Notes: generated from the letters alone by a model not told the origin. 64,000 nucleotides of DNA from Ruminococcaceae bacterium FB2012 (GCA_900104495.1 FMXS01000005.1:124001-188000), one strand, 5' to 3'; shown: positions 23,567-32,786, counted from the stretch's first letter. Numbers and translations are program-made.

Positions 23567-25015
23567 TCATCTTTCGAGAAGCATTTTCACGGCCTTGTAT
23601 GCGCCGTCGTAGACGCCTTCCTGCTTGCCTTTGACGATGTTCCCGCACATGAATCTCAGCACGCTGCCGTCGGTCTGGAGCACCCGGAGCATCCCGATGA
23701 TCTCCCGGAGAGTTTCGCATTCAAAGGTGCCGTCGCCCAGCTCCGCCGCACGGACGGCTCCCCAGGCTTCGTGGCCGCCCACCCGCTTTATCATCAGCTT
23801 GGGGACCGGATAGAAGGCCAGCTCGCTGGGCTTGGTGATAAGCACGTCGCAGGCACGCATCAGCAGGTTGGTGGAGTATACCGCCGCGAAAATATCCTTG
23901 TGGCAGAAAGCGTGTACGCCCTTGACTTCACCGTCGAGAGCCGCCTCCGCAAAGGATGCGGTCTCCTCGAAGTCGTCAATGCGCTCGGACGTCAGTTCGT
24001 TCAGTTCCGGGAGGCGCTTTTTGATCTGCTCCCATACGTCGTAATGGTCCCCGAGGTTGATGAACAGCGCCGCTTTCTCCCGCTTGATCCGCGGGATCAG
24101 CCATTTGATGATGCCGATGAAGATGTCCTGCTGGGCGCCGGCTCCTCCGATAGTCAGAAGATAGCGTCGGGGCCCGCCCTTTTCAAGCCGGGAGATGCGG
24201 CGGGCGCAGTCTGCTTCGATGTTGGACACCAGCTCGTGGTCGATGTAGTGCCCGGTGAAGGCGATGTCCCGGTCGGGCATGGGCTTGAGCATACGCTTCT
24301 TGTCCATCCCGCGGAGGACCTTGTATCCTAAATAAGCCGACTGAGTCTGTACCGTGTGGAGAGCCCCCTCGGAGAGATGCAGGGCCATGGGCCAGTTATC
24401 GGGGACCACGTTGACCACCCGGGTCAGTCCCGCATGGACGGCGGCCTGGGCCGGCCAGACGTGGGTGGCGGCAAAGGGAATGTCCTTGGGAAGATCGGCA
24501 TAAAGCCCTGTCATCAGCTCGGAGACCTTCTGATCGGAGCAGTTGTAGGTCAGCTTGCGGAAGCCTTCGCTGTTGATAGGCTCCCATACGAATTTGTTGA
24601 ACAGGAAGCTCTTCTGCGACAGCCGCGAGCCCAGTGAGTAAAGCTCGTTCTGAGCGGAGATTATCTTTGTGGCGGTAGTGCCCTCAAAGGAATTGAGGTC
24701 GAACCAGTAAGGCGTCAGCCCCATGGAATGGGCCGCCGAGGCGATAGCCATGGAGATGCGGTAATGTCCGAAGCCCATTCTGATATTTCCGATGATGATG
24801 CTCTTATCCTTATCTATTTCAAGGGGAGTGTCGGAAAGCACAAGATTTTTCACACCCAGCCTTTCCCCGATGACGGGATTTTCCGCCGTCGAAAGGTGGT
24901 AGTGAGTGCCTCTGTCGTCGCCGTACTTCTTGACAAAAGACTTCTGCTTTGAGTCCGCCGCCTTAACGTCCTTCTTTTTCATTGGGTTCCCGAAAATGAC
25001 CGAAGATCTGTCCAT
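23567..25015 (-). CDS. Uncharacterised protein, possible GT-B glycosyltransferase fold
   Basis: 482 residues from the ATG at 25015, which has AGGAGG 8 bases upstream; a longer frame lacks a site. Residues around IIIGNIRMGFGHYRISMAIA recall the GxGHxxxA loop of MurG/MGDG-synthase-like (GT28) enzymes. A later segment LLTIGGAGAQQD resembles the Gly-rich start of a GT-B C-terminal domain, and TKPSELAFYPVPKLMI could correspond to the donor-binding region. No signal peptide or membrane helix. It is divergent from the TetR-GPH-GH36 operon across shared operator half-sites, so it is probably co-regulated and linked to carbohydrate metabolism. The glycosyltransferase idea is inference only. Confidence 0.6.
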   Translation of the reverse strand: MDRSSVIFGNPMKKKDVKAADSKQKSFVKKYGDDRGTHYHLSTAENPVIGERLGVKNLVLSDTPLEIDKDKSIIIGNIRMGFGHYRISMAIASAAHSMGLTPYWFDLNSFEGTTATKIISAQNELYSLGSRLSQKSFLFNKFVWEPINSEGFRKLTYNCSDQKVSELMTGLYADLPKDIPFAATHVWPAQAAVHAGLTRVVNVVPDNWPMALHLSEGALHTVQTQSAYLGYKVLRGMDKKRMLKPMPDRDIAFTGHYIDHELVSNIEADCARRISRLEKGGPRRYLLTIGGAGAQQDIFIGIIKWLIPRIKREKAALFINLGDHYDVWEQIKKRLPELNELTSERIDDFEETASFAEAALDGEVKGVHAFCHKDIFAAVYSTNLLMRACDVLITKPSELAFYPVPKLMIKRVGGHEAWGAVRAAELGDGTFECETLREIIGMLRVLQTDGSVLRFMCGNIVKGKQEGVYDGAYKAVKMLLER

Positions 25016-25080
25016 TGCATTATCCTCCTTATAATATACGCCCTTAGGAACGCGGACTTTAAAAAATTTTGCGTTCCCTC

Positions 25081-25109
25081 TTGACAAATCGCTCTCGATG
25101 TGATAGACT
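25081..25109 (+). promoter_or_regulatory. Likely promoter of the TetR gene
   Basis: TTGACA (25081-25086), 17 bases, TAGACT (25104-25109). The -10 overlaps the first operator half-site, so repressor binding would block it. Confidence 0.55.
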
Positions 25110-25158
25110 ATATATCAGAGTGATAGTCATCCTATCAAGCCTATAGTTAGTCTATCAC
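25100..25158. promoter_or_regulatory. TetR-type operator cluster in the divergent promoter region
   Basis: GTGATAGACTA (25100-25110) is exactly mirrored by TAGTCTATCAC (25148-25158). Between them TGATAG-tcatc-CTATCA (25121-25137) is another perfect inverted repeat of the same core. Four TGATAG half-sites thus cover the promoters of both divergent units, the expected place for autoregulation by the adjacent TetR protein. Confidence 0.75.
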
Positions 25159-25177
25159 AAAAAGGAGCGTTTGTCAA

Positions 25178-25822
25178 GTGGAATATAAAAAATTTTTGGA
25201 AAATGCCAAAAACGACCGTATGAACGTGGCGGTGGAAGCGGCGGCAAAGCTCCTGCTGGAGCGGGACGTCAACGAACTGAAAATGAACGACATCGCCGAG
25301 GAGTGCGAGATCGGAGTGGCTTCTCTCTACCGCTACTTCGGCACCAAGTCGGAGCTGGTCATCAAAGCGGGGTGCCTGTTGTGGAGGTCGGTGAAGAGCC
25401 TTTTCGACGGGGTCTTTGAGAGCGAATACTACACCGACAAGACCGGCATCGAAAAGCTCCGGGAGCTGATGAAGGTCATCAGAGTGCTGTATATCTCCCA
25501 CAAGGATTTTTTAAGGTTCCTTGACAGCTTCGACAGGTACATTTTAAACGAGCCCGTCAGCGCCGAGAGCCTTGAAGGCTACCGCGCCAGCATCATGGAC
25601 TTCTACCCGCTGTTTGAGGACGCCTACCGATGCGGCACGGAGGACGGCACTCTCCGCACGGACATCGACTTTGAAACAATGTACCTTGCCGTGACCCATT
25701 CGCTGATGCAGCTCAGCGAGAAGTTCGCCCGGGGAGGCATCTTCAAGGGCGAGGAGGAGCTTGCCGAGCGCGAGCTGGATCTTATGATAGATATGGCGAT
25801 CGAATACATCAGGAAAAAGTAA
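25178..25822 (+). CDS. TetR/AcrR-family transcriptional regulator
   Basis: 214 residues with a GTG start (AAAGGAGCG ahead). The N-terminal helix-turn-helix is standard: NVAVEAAAKLLLERDVNELKMNDIA, shown in part, then EECEIGVASLYRYFGTKSEL (about residues 9-60). A ligand-binding helical domain with no obvious specificity follows. It lies 16 bases ahead of a GPH sugar symporter and in one operon with an alpha-galactosidase. The likely signal is a sugar or a derived metabolite, and the likely targets are the TGATAG repeats immediately upstream. TetR control of a GPH/GH36 locus is less usual than LacI or AraC control. Confidence 0.9.
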   Translation: MEYKKFLENAKNDRMNVAVEAAAKLLLERDVNELKMNDIAEECEIGVASLYRYFGTKSELVIKAGCLLWRSVKSLFDGVFESEYYTDKTGIEKLRELMKVIRVLYISHKDFLRFLDSFDRYILNEPVSAESLEGYRASIMDFYPLFEDAYRCGTEDGTLRTDIDFETMYLAVTHSLMQLSEKFARGGIFKGEEELAERELDLMIDMAIEYIRKK

Positions 25823-25838
25823 CCGAGGAGGAACTGTT

Positions 25839-27203
25839 ATGAAAAAAATCACCAACAAAGTCCTGTGGACATTCGCAATAGGCCAGCTGGGCTGGTCCAT
25901 GCTTTCAGGCATAGTTTCAAACTGGCTCGTGTTCTTCTATATGCCCGAGCAGACGGAGATCGACAACGGACAGAGATTCTTCATCACCCAGGGGACGATC
26001 TTCCTCGGGCTGACGGTCATCGGCATCATCACCGCCATCGGCAGACTGTTTGACGCCGTCACCGACCCTTACATCGCATCCAAATCCGACCGCTGCCGCC
26101 ACAAGGACGGCAGGCGTATACCCTTCATGAGAGCTATCGCGGTGCCCTTTGCGGCAATGACCGTGCTGATCTTCGTGTCCCCCGTGGGAGAAGTCTCCTG
26201 GTTCAACAACGGCTTCCTGCTGGTGACGCTGCTGCTGTTCTACCTGTTCATGACGATCTACTGCACCCCCTATAACGCCCTGCTCCCCGAGCTGGGCCGT
26301 GACCCCAAGGACAGGATCAACGTTTCCACCTACATTTCCGTGACCTTCTTCGTGGGCAACGCCATAAGCTATCTCGTGCCGAACATCGCAGGCATCTTCC
26401 GTGAGTCTCTGGGCTACGCCAATTCCTTCCGTCTGACTATCGGCATCCTTGCCGCTGTGGCCGCCGTATGTATGCTGGTGCCGGTATTCGGCATCAAGGA
26501 GAAGGACTACGTTGACACCACCCCCTCGGACACTCCCGCATTCGCCTCTCTCGCTAAGACCTTCAAGAACAAGGAGTTCCGCAAGTTCGTGGCCTCCGAC
26601 ATTTTCTACTGGGTAGCACTGACTATGTTCCAGACGGGCCTTGCCTTCTACATCACCACTCTGATCGGCCTTGAATCCGACAAGACCTTTATGCTCTTTG
26701 CGATAATGACGGGCATGAGCCTGCTGTTCTACGTTCCCGTAAACATCCTGGCAAAGAAGCTGGGGAAGAAAAAGCTGGTGATCTTTGCATTTGTGTTCTT
26801 CAGCCTTGTGTTCCTGTTCACCGCCTTTGCGGGCAAGCTGGGACTTCCGAAAATGGTCAACGGCATTATGATCTCGGCACTGGCTTCAATTCCCATGGCT
26901 GTCCTCGGCATACTGCCCCAGGCGATCGTTGCGGACGTTGCCCAGGCTGACGGCATCAAGTCCGGCGAGAGCCGCGAGGGAATGTTCTTCGCCGCCAGGA
27001 CCTTTGCAATGAAAATGGGTCAGGCTCTGGCAATGGTGCTGTTCACCTCTATCAAGCAGATCGGCGAGGACGGCTTCGGCCTCAGACTCACGGCTGCGGC
27101 TGCCGCGGTGCTTTGTCTGATCGGCGGCATCATCCTGGGACTTTACAAGGAAAAGGAAGTCACCGACGTTATCGCGGAGGACCTTAAAAAGAACGAAAAC
27201 TGA
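25839..27203 (+). CDS. GPH-family sugar:cation symporter (MFS)
   Basis: 454 residues with 12 predicted membrane helices. Family features include GRLFDAVTDPYIASKSDR after helix 2 and the inter-helix RIPFMRAIAVPFA, typical of the glycoside-pentoside-hexuronide:cation symporters (MelB, XynB-like). The substrate is probably a glycoside entering with Na+ or H+. The following gene encodes an alpha-galactosidase without a signal peptide, so a galactoside such as melibiose, raffinose or galactomannan fragments is plausible. AGGAGG precedes the ATG. Confidence 0.9.
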   Translation: MKKITNKVLWTFAIGQLGWSMLSGIVSNWLVFFYMPEQTEIDNGQRFFITQGTIFLGLTVIGIITAIGRLFDAVTDPYIASKSDRCRHKDGRRIPFMRAIAVPFAAMTVLIFVSPVGEVSWFNNGFLLVTLLLFYLFMTIYCTPYNALLPELGRDPKDRINVSTYISVTFFVGNAISYLVPNIAGIFRESLGYANSFRLTIGILAAVAAVCMLVPVFGIKEKDYVDTTPSDTPAFASLAKTFKNKEFRKFVASDIFYWVALTMFQTGLAFYITTLIGLESDKTFMLFAIMTGMSLLFYVPVNILAKKLGKKKLVIFAFVFFSLVFLFTAFAGKLGLPKMVNGIMISALASIPMAVLGILPQAIVADVAQADGIKSGESREGMFFAARTFAMKMGQALAMVLFTSIKQIGEDGFGLRLTAAAAAVLCLIGGIILGLYKEKEVTDVIAEDLKKNEN

Positions 27204-27249
27204 ATCACCCGCAGCAGTATAAACGACCTCTGAGAAGGGAGCAGCAGAT

Positions 27250-28914
27250 ATGTCAGCATCAAACATCAATCAGCCCACCGCAATAATCCGCGCCGACGGC
27301 GTGACCGTGAAGTTCCGGGACGAGTACGACGGCGGAGCTTTCTCCGCCAGGCTCGAAACTTCCTCCGACCGTATAACCCTTACCGTGACCCCCAAGCGTC
27401 CCATGACCTTTGAGGAGCTTTCGGTGGTGGGCTTTGCGGAAATAACCGACAGCGACCGCATTTTCATGAACGGCTATCAGTCCTGGACCGACAGCCGTGA
27501 GTGGTCCAAAAAGGAAAGAATGCGGGGCATCGAACAGATACCCGCGCCCGTGGTCAAAAAGTATAACTTCGACAAATACGGCGACTACGGCTTCACGCAC
27601 TATTCTCCCCGCCGGGGAACTCTCCACGGCTGGACCTACGCCTATGTCCGTGACGGCTATGATTTCCGGCTCTGCGGCTCGCTTTCCGAGCGCGAGGGCT
27701 TTACAAGGATAGTCCTGCTCACCGACAAACAGCGCATCAAGCTCTCCCGCGAATGCGAGGGCGCGGTGTACTGCGAGACCTTCAAGGCTATCGACTGCGC
27801 TTTGCTGAACGGCACCGAGGACGAAGTCTTTGACCGCTGGCAGGAAATGATGGATCTGCCGAAGCGTGGGCTTGACCGTCCCGCGCTGATACAGGGCTAC
27901 ACAAGCTGGTACAGACATTATCAGGACATCTCCGAGGAGAAACTCTGTCACGACCTGGAGGCCATACTTTCTTCCGGCATGACTACGGACATCTTCCAGA
28001 TCGACGACGGTTATCAGACCGCCGTGGGCGACTGGCTCTCCGTTGACGGGACGAAATTCCCGAACGGCGTCAAGCCCATAGCCGAACGCATCCACGACGA
28101 GGGGCTGAAGGCGGGGCTTTGGCTGGCGCCCTTCGTCTGCGAGAAGAATTCCTCCCTGATGGAGCTTCACCCGGACTGGATCCTGAAGGACGAAAAGGGC
28201 AAGCCCCTTGCCGCGGGATGCAACTGGTCCGGCAGCTATGCGCTGGATATCTACAACGAAGAGGTGCGGGAATATCTCCGCAAGGTGTTCGATACGGTGC
28301 TGAACGACTGGGGCTTTGATCTGGTCAAGCTGGATTTCCTTTATGCCGCCTGTATACGTCCCGCCGGCGGAAAGAGCCGGGGACAGATCATGTGCGAGGC
28401 TATGGACTTCCTTCGGGAACTTTGCGGAGACAAGCTGATCTTGGGCTGCGGAGTGCCTCTCGGGGCGGCCTTCGGCAAGGTGGATTTCTGCCGTATCGGC
28501 TGCGACGTGGGCCTTTCCTGGAACGACAGCCTCGTGATGCAGCAGACCCACCGGGAGCGTGTCTCCACCAAAAATTCCATGCTCAACTCGATTTTCCGCA
28601 GGCAGCTTAACGGACGGTTCTTCGGCAACGACCCGGATGTTTTCCTCCTGCGTGAGGATAACATCAAGCTGGCAAACTGTCAGAAGCAGAGCCTTGCCGT
28701 CATCAATCACCTGTACGGCAGTGTGCTGTTTACCTCCGACGATGTGGGGACCTACAGCGACAGACAGCGGAAGCTGCTTTCCCAAGCCCGGGGCTTCATC
28801 GGCGGCGTTACCGAGTACGCCGACTTTACCGACGGCGTCGTGACCCTGCGGATAAACGCCCGGGGCAGACATTATACCCTCCGCCTTGACACCACCGACG
28901 GAAGATTTATCTGA
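27250..28914 (+). CDS. Cytoplasmic alpha-galactosidase, GH36 family
   Basis: 554 residues, shorter than the ~720-residue GH36 enzymes of lactobacilli and lacking part of the N-terminal beta-supersandwich. The catalytic barrel is intact: YTSWYRHYQDIS, TTDIFQIDDGYQ, LKAGLWLAPF, then the nucleophile Asp362 in LVKLDF. The probable acid/base Asp419 is in RIGCDVGLSW. There is no signal peptide, so it acts on imported galactosides, fitting the symporter upstream. AGAAGGGAG precedes the ATG by about 9 bases. The exact linkage preference cannot be read from the sequence. Confidence 0.9.
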   Translation: MSASNINQPTAIIRADGVTVKFRDEYDGGAFSARLETSSDRITLTVTPKRPMTFEELSVVGFAEITDSDRIFMNGYQSWTDSREWSKKERMRGIEQIPAPVVKKYNFDKYGDYGFTHYSPRRGTLHGWTYAYVRDGYDFRLCGSLSEREGFTRIVLLTDKQRIKLSRECEGAVYCETFKAIDCALLNGTEDEVFDRWQEMMDLPKRGLDRPALIQGYTSWYRHYQDISEEKLCHDLEAILSSGMTTDIFQIDDGYQTAVGDWLSVDGTKFPNGVKPIAERIHDEGLKAGLWLAPFVCEKNSSLMELHPDWILKDEKGKPLAAGCNWSGSYALDIYNEEVREYLRKVFDTVLNDWGFDLVKLDFLYAACIRPAGGKSRGQIMCEAMDFLRELCGDKLILGCGVPLGAAFGKVDFCRIGCDVGLSWNDSLVMQQTHRERVSTKNSMLNSIFRRQLNGRFFGNDPDVFLLREDNIKLANCQKQSLAVINHLYGSVLFTSDDVGTYSDRQRKLLSQARGFIGGVTEYADFTDGVVTLRINARGRHYTLRLDTTDGRFI

Positions 28915-28924
28915 ATATGGATAC

Positions 28925-28958
28925 GCCCGCCCGCGCTTTTGTACGGGCGGGCATTTTT
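28925..28958 (+). terminator. Terminator of the TetR-GPH-GH36 operon
   Basis: Perfect 9-bp stem GCCCGCCCG / CGGGCGGGC followed by ATTTTT. Confidence 0.92.
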
Positions 28959-28972
28959 ATGCTTTTGCGGGG

Positions 28973-29001
28973 TTGAAAAGAGCGGAGAAGTGTGGTATAA
29001 T
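28973..29001 (+). promoter_or_regulatory. Promoter of the membrane protein/thioesterase pair
   Basis: TTGAAA (28973-28978), 17 bases, TATAAT (28996-29001). Confidence 0.85.
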
Positions 29002-29039
29002 GAATACAGTAATTCAGTAAACAAAAAGGGGAGCGGACA

Positions 29040-30704
29040 ATGAAGGCTGAAACTAAGGCGAAGCTGCTGTCGATGCAAAGGGGCAGGGCGGAGCTTTGCG
29101 TTCTTATCGGATACATAGTCGGGGTGATAGTCGTCGGGATATTCCACGAGCCCTGGTTCGACGAGGCTCAGGCCTGGAGCATCGCCCGAAGCGCCTCCTG
29201 GCACGATATAGTTTTTAAAGTCTGTCATTACGAGGGGCATCCGCCGCTTTGGTCTCTGATGCTGGCGCCCTTCGCCAAGCTGGGAGCCCCCTTTGAGGTC
29301 TCGCTGAAGGCTGTTAACCTTGCAGTCTGCGGGGCGGCAGTGTGGCTCATCCTTTATAAGTCGCCCTTCCCGAAAATAGTGCGATGCTTGATACCCTTCA
29401 CCTTTTTTTACTTCTATCAGACGGCGGTGATCTGCCGTCCCTACTCGCTGGTGCTTCTGGCGCTGACTCTGCTGGCCTGCAGCTACAAAAAACGAAACGA
29501 GAAGCCTCTTTTATATGTGCTTCCGATGCTCCTGCTCTGCGCCTCTCACGCCTACGGGCTGGTGCTGGCCTGCGGGATGTGCCTTGTGTGGGTGGCGGAG
29601 ATCTTCTCTTCTGCGGTGAGGGAGAAGCGCTTTCTTTCAGTGTTCAAGGACAAGCGCTGCTACTTGCTGCTGGCCGTGCTGGCCTTCGCGCTGTTTACGG
29701 CGTCGCTGATAATGCCCGCCGATGACGTCCGCTATTTGAATATGGACGACTCCTTCGGAAAACGGGCAGGGAAGCTCTATATGCTGCTGGTCTATCCCAT
29801 AGATTCGCTTTTCGGGTTATATATCGACATCGACACCGTCAAGCAGTCTCAAAGCGGGCTTATCGCCACGATAATAGGCGGAGCCCTGCTGCTGGCAGTG
29901 CTGTTCGCCGTGACGAAGAAAAACCGCAAGCTGGCTATATTCGCCCTGCCGTATTTCATGTTCCTGCTTTTTGGCGTGTTCAAGTATATGTACTGGAACC
30001 ACCTGGGGATCAGCACCTTCTATCTGATGTTCGTCATCTGGATAATCCTTGACGACAAGCCGCAGGTGCCGGATATCTTCGGGAAGATACAGAAAAAGGT
30101 GGAGTCGAAGCTGACTGTGAACCTCGGCAAGGCGGCAGTCTGCGGAATGGTGCTTATGCCTTTGGCCTGGACCTGTTACTGCTCCGTCTCGGATATTATC
30201 TCTCCCTACGGTATGAGAGAAGTTGCGCAGTACATCAAGGACAATGACATCGAAGGCCACGATATAATGATGTACTGGCTCTTTGAGTACAAGGGCGGCG
30301 ACAGCCTTATGGACGACTGGTACTATACGGCGGAGAACAGGCGCAATATGTCCAACGAGCAGAGTGACGGTTCTTCTCTTTCTCCCTACTTTGACAGTAA
30401 TATTTTCTACAATTTCAACATCACCCACCACGACGATCTGTATAACACCTTCAAACAGACTCCCGAAGAGGACAACGAGCGTAATTTCGCCCTTTGGAGA
30501 GAATACGGCTATCCCGAGTATATGTTCTGCAAGTGCCCGCTGGACTCGGTGTTCCCGGAGCTGAAATATGAAGATATTGAGGAAATGTACGACCTGGAAG
30601 CGTCCTTTGAAAGAAACTGCTTCTACAAGTTCTCCACGATAACGGAGTATGTGCAGATCTATCACATCAAGGACGAGTATCTCGGAAAGGGGAAACCGCA
30701 ATGA
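29040..30704 (+). CDS. Polytopic membrane protein, GT-C glycosyltransferase-like
   Basis: 554 residues with about nine or ten hydrophobic helices in the first 370 residues, then a soluble C-terminal part. After the first helix comes EPWFDEAQAWSIAR, an acidic loop at the position of the catalytic DE/DD motif of PMT/ArnT-like GT-C enzymes, and later HYEGHPPLW. The substrate would be a lipid-linked sugar donor; the acceptor is unknown. The gene overlaps the following thioesterase gene by ATGA, so the two are translated together. That pairing hints at a lipid or glycolipid pathway, but this is inference. Confidence 0.7.
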   Translation: MKAETKAKLLSMQRGRAELCVLIGYIVGVIVVGIFHEPWFDEAQAWSIARSASWHDIVFKVCHYEGHPPLWSLMLAPFAKLGAPFEVSLKAVNLAVCGAAVWLILYKSPFPKIVRCLIPFTFFYFYQTAVICRPYSLVLLALTLLACSYKKRNEKPLLYVLPMLLLCASHAYGLVLACGMCLVWVAEIFSSAVREKRFLSVFKDKRCYLLLAVLAFALFTASLIMPADDVRYLNMDDSFGKRAGKLYMLLVYPIDSLFGLYIDIDTVKQSQSGLIATIIGGALLLAVLFAVTKKNRKLAIFALPYFMFLLFGVFKYMYWNHLGISTFYLMFVIWIILDDKPQVPDIFGKIQKKVESKLTVNLGKAAVCGMVLMPLAWTCYCSVSDIISPYGMREVAQYIKDNDIEGHDIMMYWLFEYKGGDSLMDDWYYTAENRRNMSNEQSDGSSLSPYFDSNIFYNFNITHHDDLYNTFKQTPEEDNERNFALWREYGYPEYMFCKCPLDSVFPELKYEDIEEMYDLEASFERNCFYKFSTITEYVQIYHIKDEYLGKGKPQ

Positions 30705-31414
30705 CAGAAATAAAGAGGGAGACATTTTACAGCCACTTTGACGTTGACAGCCGTATGAGACGCAGCGCGATAATAGATTTCATGCAGGACTGCTGTACCG
30801 TGTCCCGAAGCGCCGACCCGGTCATCGGGGAGCTTATGCGCAGCGGGAAAGCCTTGCTTTATGTGGCCTACCGGCAGATAGATATCGTTTCGCAGCCCCG
30901 CTACCGCGAGGAACTTACGGTGCGGACAGGGCTCTTTGAGAGCAGGCGCATCTACGGCAGAAGAACGACGGTCATCCTCGGAGGAGACGGCGAGGTGAGG
31001 GCTAAGTCCTATCTGGTGTCGGCGCTGGTGGATGCCGTCAACCGCAAGCCGCTGAATCTCCCGAAGGAGCAGAACGACCGGCTGGAGCTTTGCCCTCCCG
31101 CGGAAATGGAACTCACTCCCCGGAAGATAACGGTCCCGGAGGAAGGCGGCCGGGTATGCCCGGCCTTTACGGCACTGCGCTGTCAGGCCGACACCAACGG
31201 ACACATCAACAACGCCCGTTACGCCGATCTGGGCGACGAGCTTATCCCCGCAGGCGCGGAGGTCACAAGGATGCGCTTTGAATACAAATCCTCCTTCATG
31301 CCCGGCGACAGGATGATCCCCACGGTATATGACACGGAGACAGGCTGTATCATCACCCTCGCCAACGATGCAGGAAACGTCTGCGCGGTCATTGAATATG
31401 TGTTCGGGAAATAA
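30701..31414 (+). CDS. Acyl-ACP thioesterase family protein
   Basis: 237 residues with two hot-dog folds in tandem, as in bacterial FatA/FatB-type acyl-ACP thioesterases. The first has FYSHFDVDSRMRRSAIIDFM; the second has CQADTNGHINNARYADL, the Asn/His region that carries catalytic residues in the family. It would release fatty acids from ACP and so set chain length or supply free acids. Anaerobic gut Firmicutes often carry such genes. The ATG overlaps the previous stop (ATGA). No terminator of the usual type follows; an AT-rich inverted repeat does. Confidence 0.88.
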   Translation: MTEIKRETFYSHFDVDSRMRRSAIIDFMQDCCTVSRSADPVIGELMRSGKALLYVAYRQIDIVSQPRYREELTVRTGLFESRRIYGRRTTVILGGDGEVRAKSYLVSALVDAVNRKPLNLPKEQNDRLELCPPAEMELTPRKITVPEEGGRVCPAFTALRCQADTNGHINNARYADLGDELIPAGAEVTRMRFEYKSSFMPGDRMIPTVYDTETGCIITLANDAGNVCAVIEYVFGK

Positions 31415-31438
31415 AGCGCCCGTTGAATAATAAAGAAA

Positions 31439-31529
31439 AAAGAATAAAGAATAATGAAGGTATCGCCTTGCGGCGATGATCTTTAAGATCCGTGCGCGGA
31501 GCGCACTCCTTAATTATTCTTTATTCTTT
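31439..31529. repeat. Cruciform-forming inverted repeat with three inner hairpins
   Basis: Arms AAAGAATAAAGAATAATGAA... (31439-31460) and its complement (31508-31529) match over 22 bases with one mismatch. Between them lie ATCGCC-ttgc-GGCGAT, GATC-tttaa-GATC and GTGCGC-gga-GCGCAC. GGCGGC-gaa-GCCGCC follows at about 31551-31565. It sits between two converging genes and may act as a terminator in both directions; its AT-rich arm belongs to the same family as 20534 and 45701. Confidence 0.65.
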
Positions 31530-31574
31530 ATTATTTATTCGTTATTCTTTCGGCGGCGAAGCCGCCGCTTCCGC

Positions 31575-32786
31575 TCAGGCGTAAACTTTCTTCATAGCCT
31601 CAATTATCGCCGGGAAATACCAGGTGGGTCCCAGGGGGTCGCGGTCCATAAGGCCGAAGTTCTCGCCGTTGCCGAATACCGCGTTGTTGTCCCACCAGCA
31701 GCAGGGAACGCCGTAGGACTTAGCTTCGGTAAGGTAGTCGGTGACGCACTTGACACGGTCATCCAGGTTGTCGCCGCCGTCCTTGGTCTTGTTCATGCAG
31801 CCGTACTCTCCGATGATAACGGGTATCTGCTTTGAAAGGAACAGCTCGTCCAGCGTTACAAAGAGATTGCGGATGTCGGAGTTGTTGGGATCGTAGTCAG
31901 CAGTGCCCTTGGTGTCCAGGGCGAAGGAGTAGGGAAGATAGGCGTGTACCGAAACGATGATCTTGTCGTCGTTCTCGGGTAGGTAGACTTCCTTGAGGCA
32001 GCTCTTGCTTGAGGAGGCCGCATAGCCGGTCATCATCAGCATACGCTTGGAGTTGTTTCCGCCGGAGGCTCTTACGGTGTCGTAGAACACCTTTTCGTAC
32101 TCCGCCACGATAGCCCGCGAAGCCTTGTCGCCGCCGGTCCATTCCTTGGAGGTGTTCCGCAGACGGGGCTCGTTGAGGCCCTCGAAGATCAGATGCTCGT
32201 CGTAGTTCTTGAACTCTTCTGCTATCTGCTTCCAGAGGGCGGCCAGCTGTTCCTTGTCCTGTTCCTTGTCGGACTCCTTGGGGAAATACCATTCCTCGTG
32301 GTGGGTGTTGAGGATCACATACATCCCGTCGTCGATGGCATAGTCCACGATCTCTTTGACTCTTGCCATCCACTCGGGGTCAACGTTGTATTTATCGTCC
32401 ATGTGGGAATCCCAGGTCACGGGGATACGCGCCACATTGAAGCCGTCCTTCACCAGCAGGTCGTACATCTGCTTGGTGGTCTTGACCTTCTGCCAGGCGG
32501 TCTCGTTGCCGACGCCGTTGTTGCCGGTGGCGTCCATGGTGTTGCCTAAGTTCCAGCCGTATTTCATTTCCTTCACCAGTTCCCAGGCGGAAATGTCCTT
32601 CATGGGCTTGGGAGTGTCGTCGGCCTTGCTCTCGGCGGCCTTGCTCTCGGCGGAGCTTTCTTCGGCGGCGCTTTCAGCTTTGCTTTCCGCGGCAGAGGAG
32701 CCGGAATCGCTGCCTCCGCAGCCGGCAAGACCCGCAAGGGCCAGCACCGAAGCCGCCGTGAGGGCCAGAAGTTTTCTGAATTTCAT
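31575..32786 (-). CDS. GH5 endoglucanase lipoprotein
   Basis: 403 residues. A lipoprotein signal peptide ends LAG-Cys23, followed by a Ser/Glu/Ala linker (about 24-60) and a GH5 barrel. Landmarks are WNLGNTMDATG, FNVARIPVTW, ILNTHHE, the acid/base Glu206 in GLNEPR, VSVHAY and the nucleophile Glu327 in IIGEYG. Substrate is probably cellulose, beta-glucan or glucomannan; a mannanase activity cannot be ruled out given the cellobiose epimerase in the same operon. No dockerin or carbohydrate-binding module is visible, so the enzyme is tethered to the membrane rather than to a cellulosome. It is the last gene of its minus-strand operon. Confidence 0.93.
   Translation of the reverse strand: MKFRKLLALTAASVLALAGLAGCGGSDSGSSAAESKAESAAEESSAESKAAESKADDTPKPMKDISAWELVKEMKYGWNLGNTMDATGNNGVGNETAWQKVKTTKQMYDLLVKDGFNVARIPVTWDSHMDDKYNVDPEWMARVKEIVDYAIDDGMYVILNTHHEEWYFPKESDKEQDKEQLAALWKQIAEEFKNYDEHLIFEGLNEPRLRNTSKEWTGGDKASRAIVAEYEKVFYDTVRASGGNNSKRMLMMTGYAASSSKSCLKEVYLPENDDKIIVSVHAYLPYSFALDTKGTADYDPNNSDIRNLFVTLDELFLSKQIPVIIGEYGCMNKTKDGGDNLDDRVKCVTDYLTEAKSYGVPCCWWDNNAVFGNGENFGLMDRDPLGPTWYFPAIIEAMKKVYA

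Noticed and set aside
27259..28872. 537-residue minus-strand frame opposite the alpha-galactosidase
   Set aside because: Shadow of a gene with intact GH36 catalytic motifs; no ribosome site or promoter of its own.
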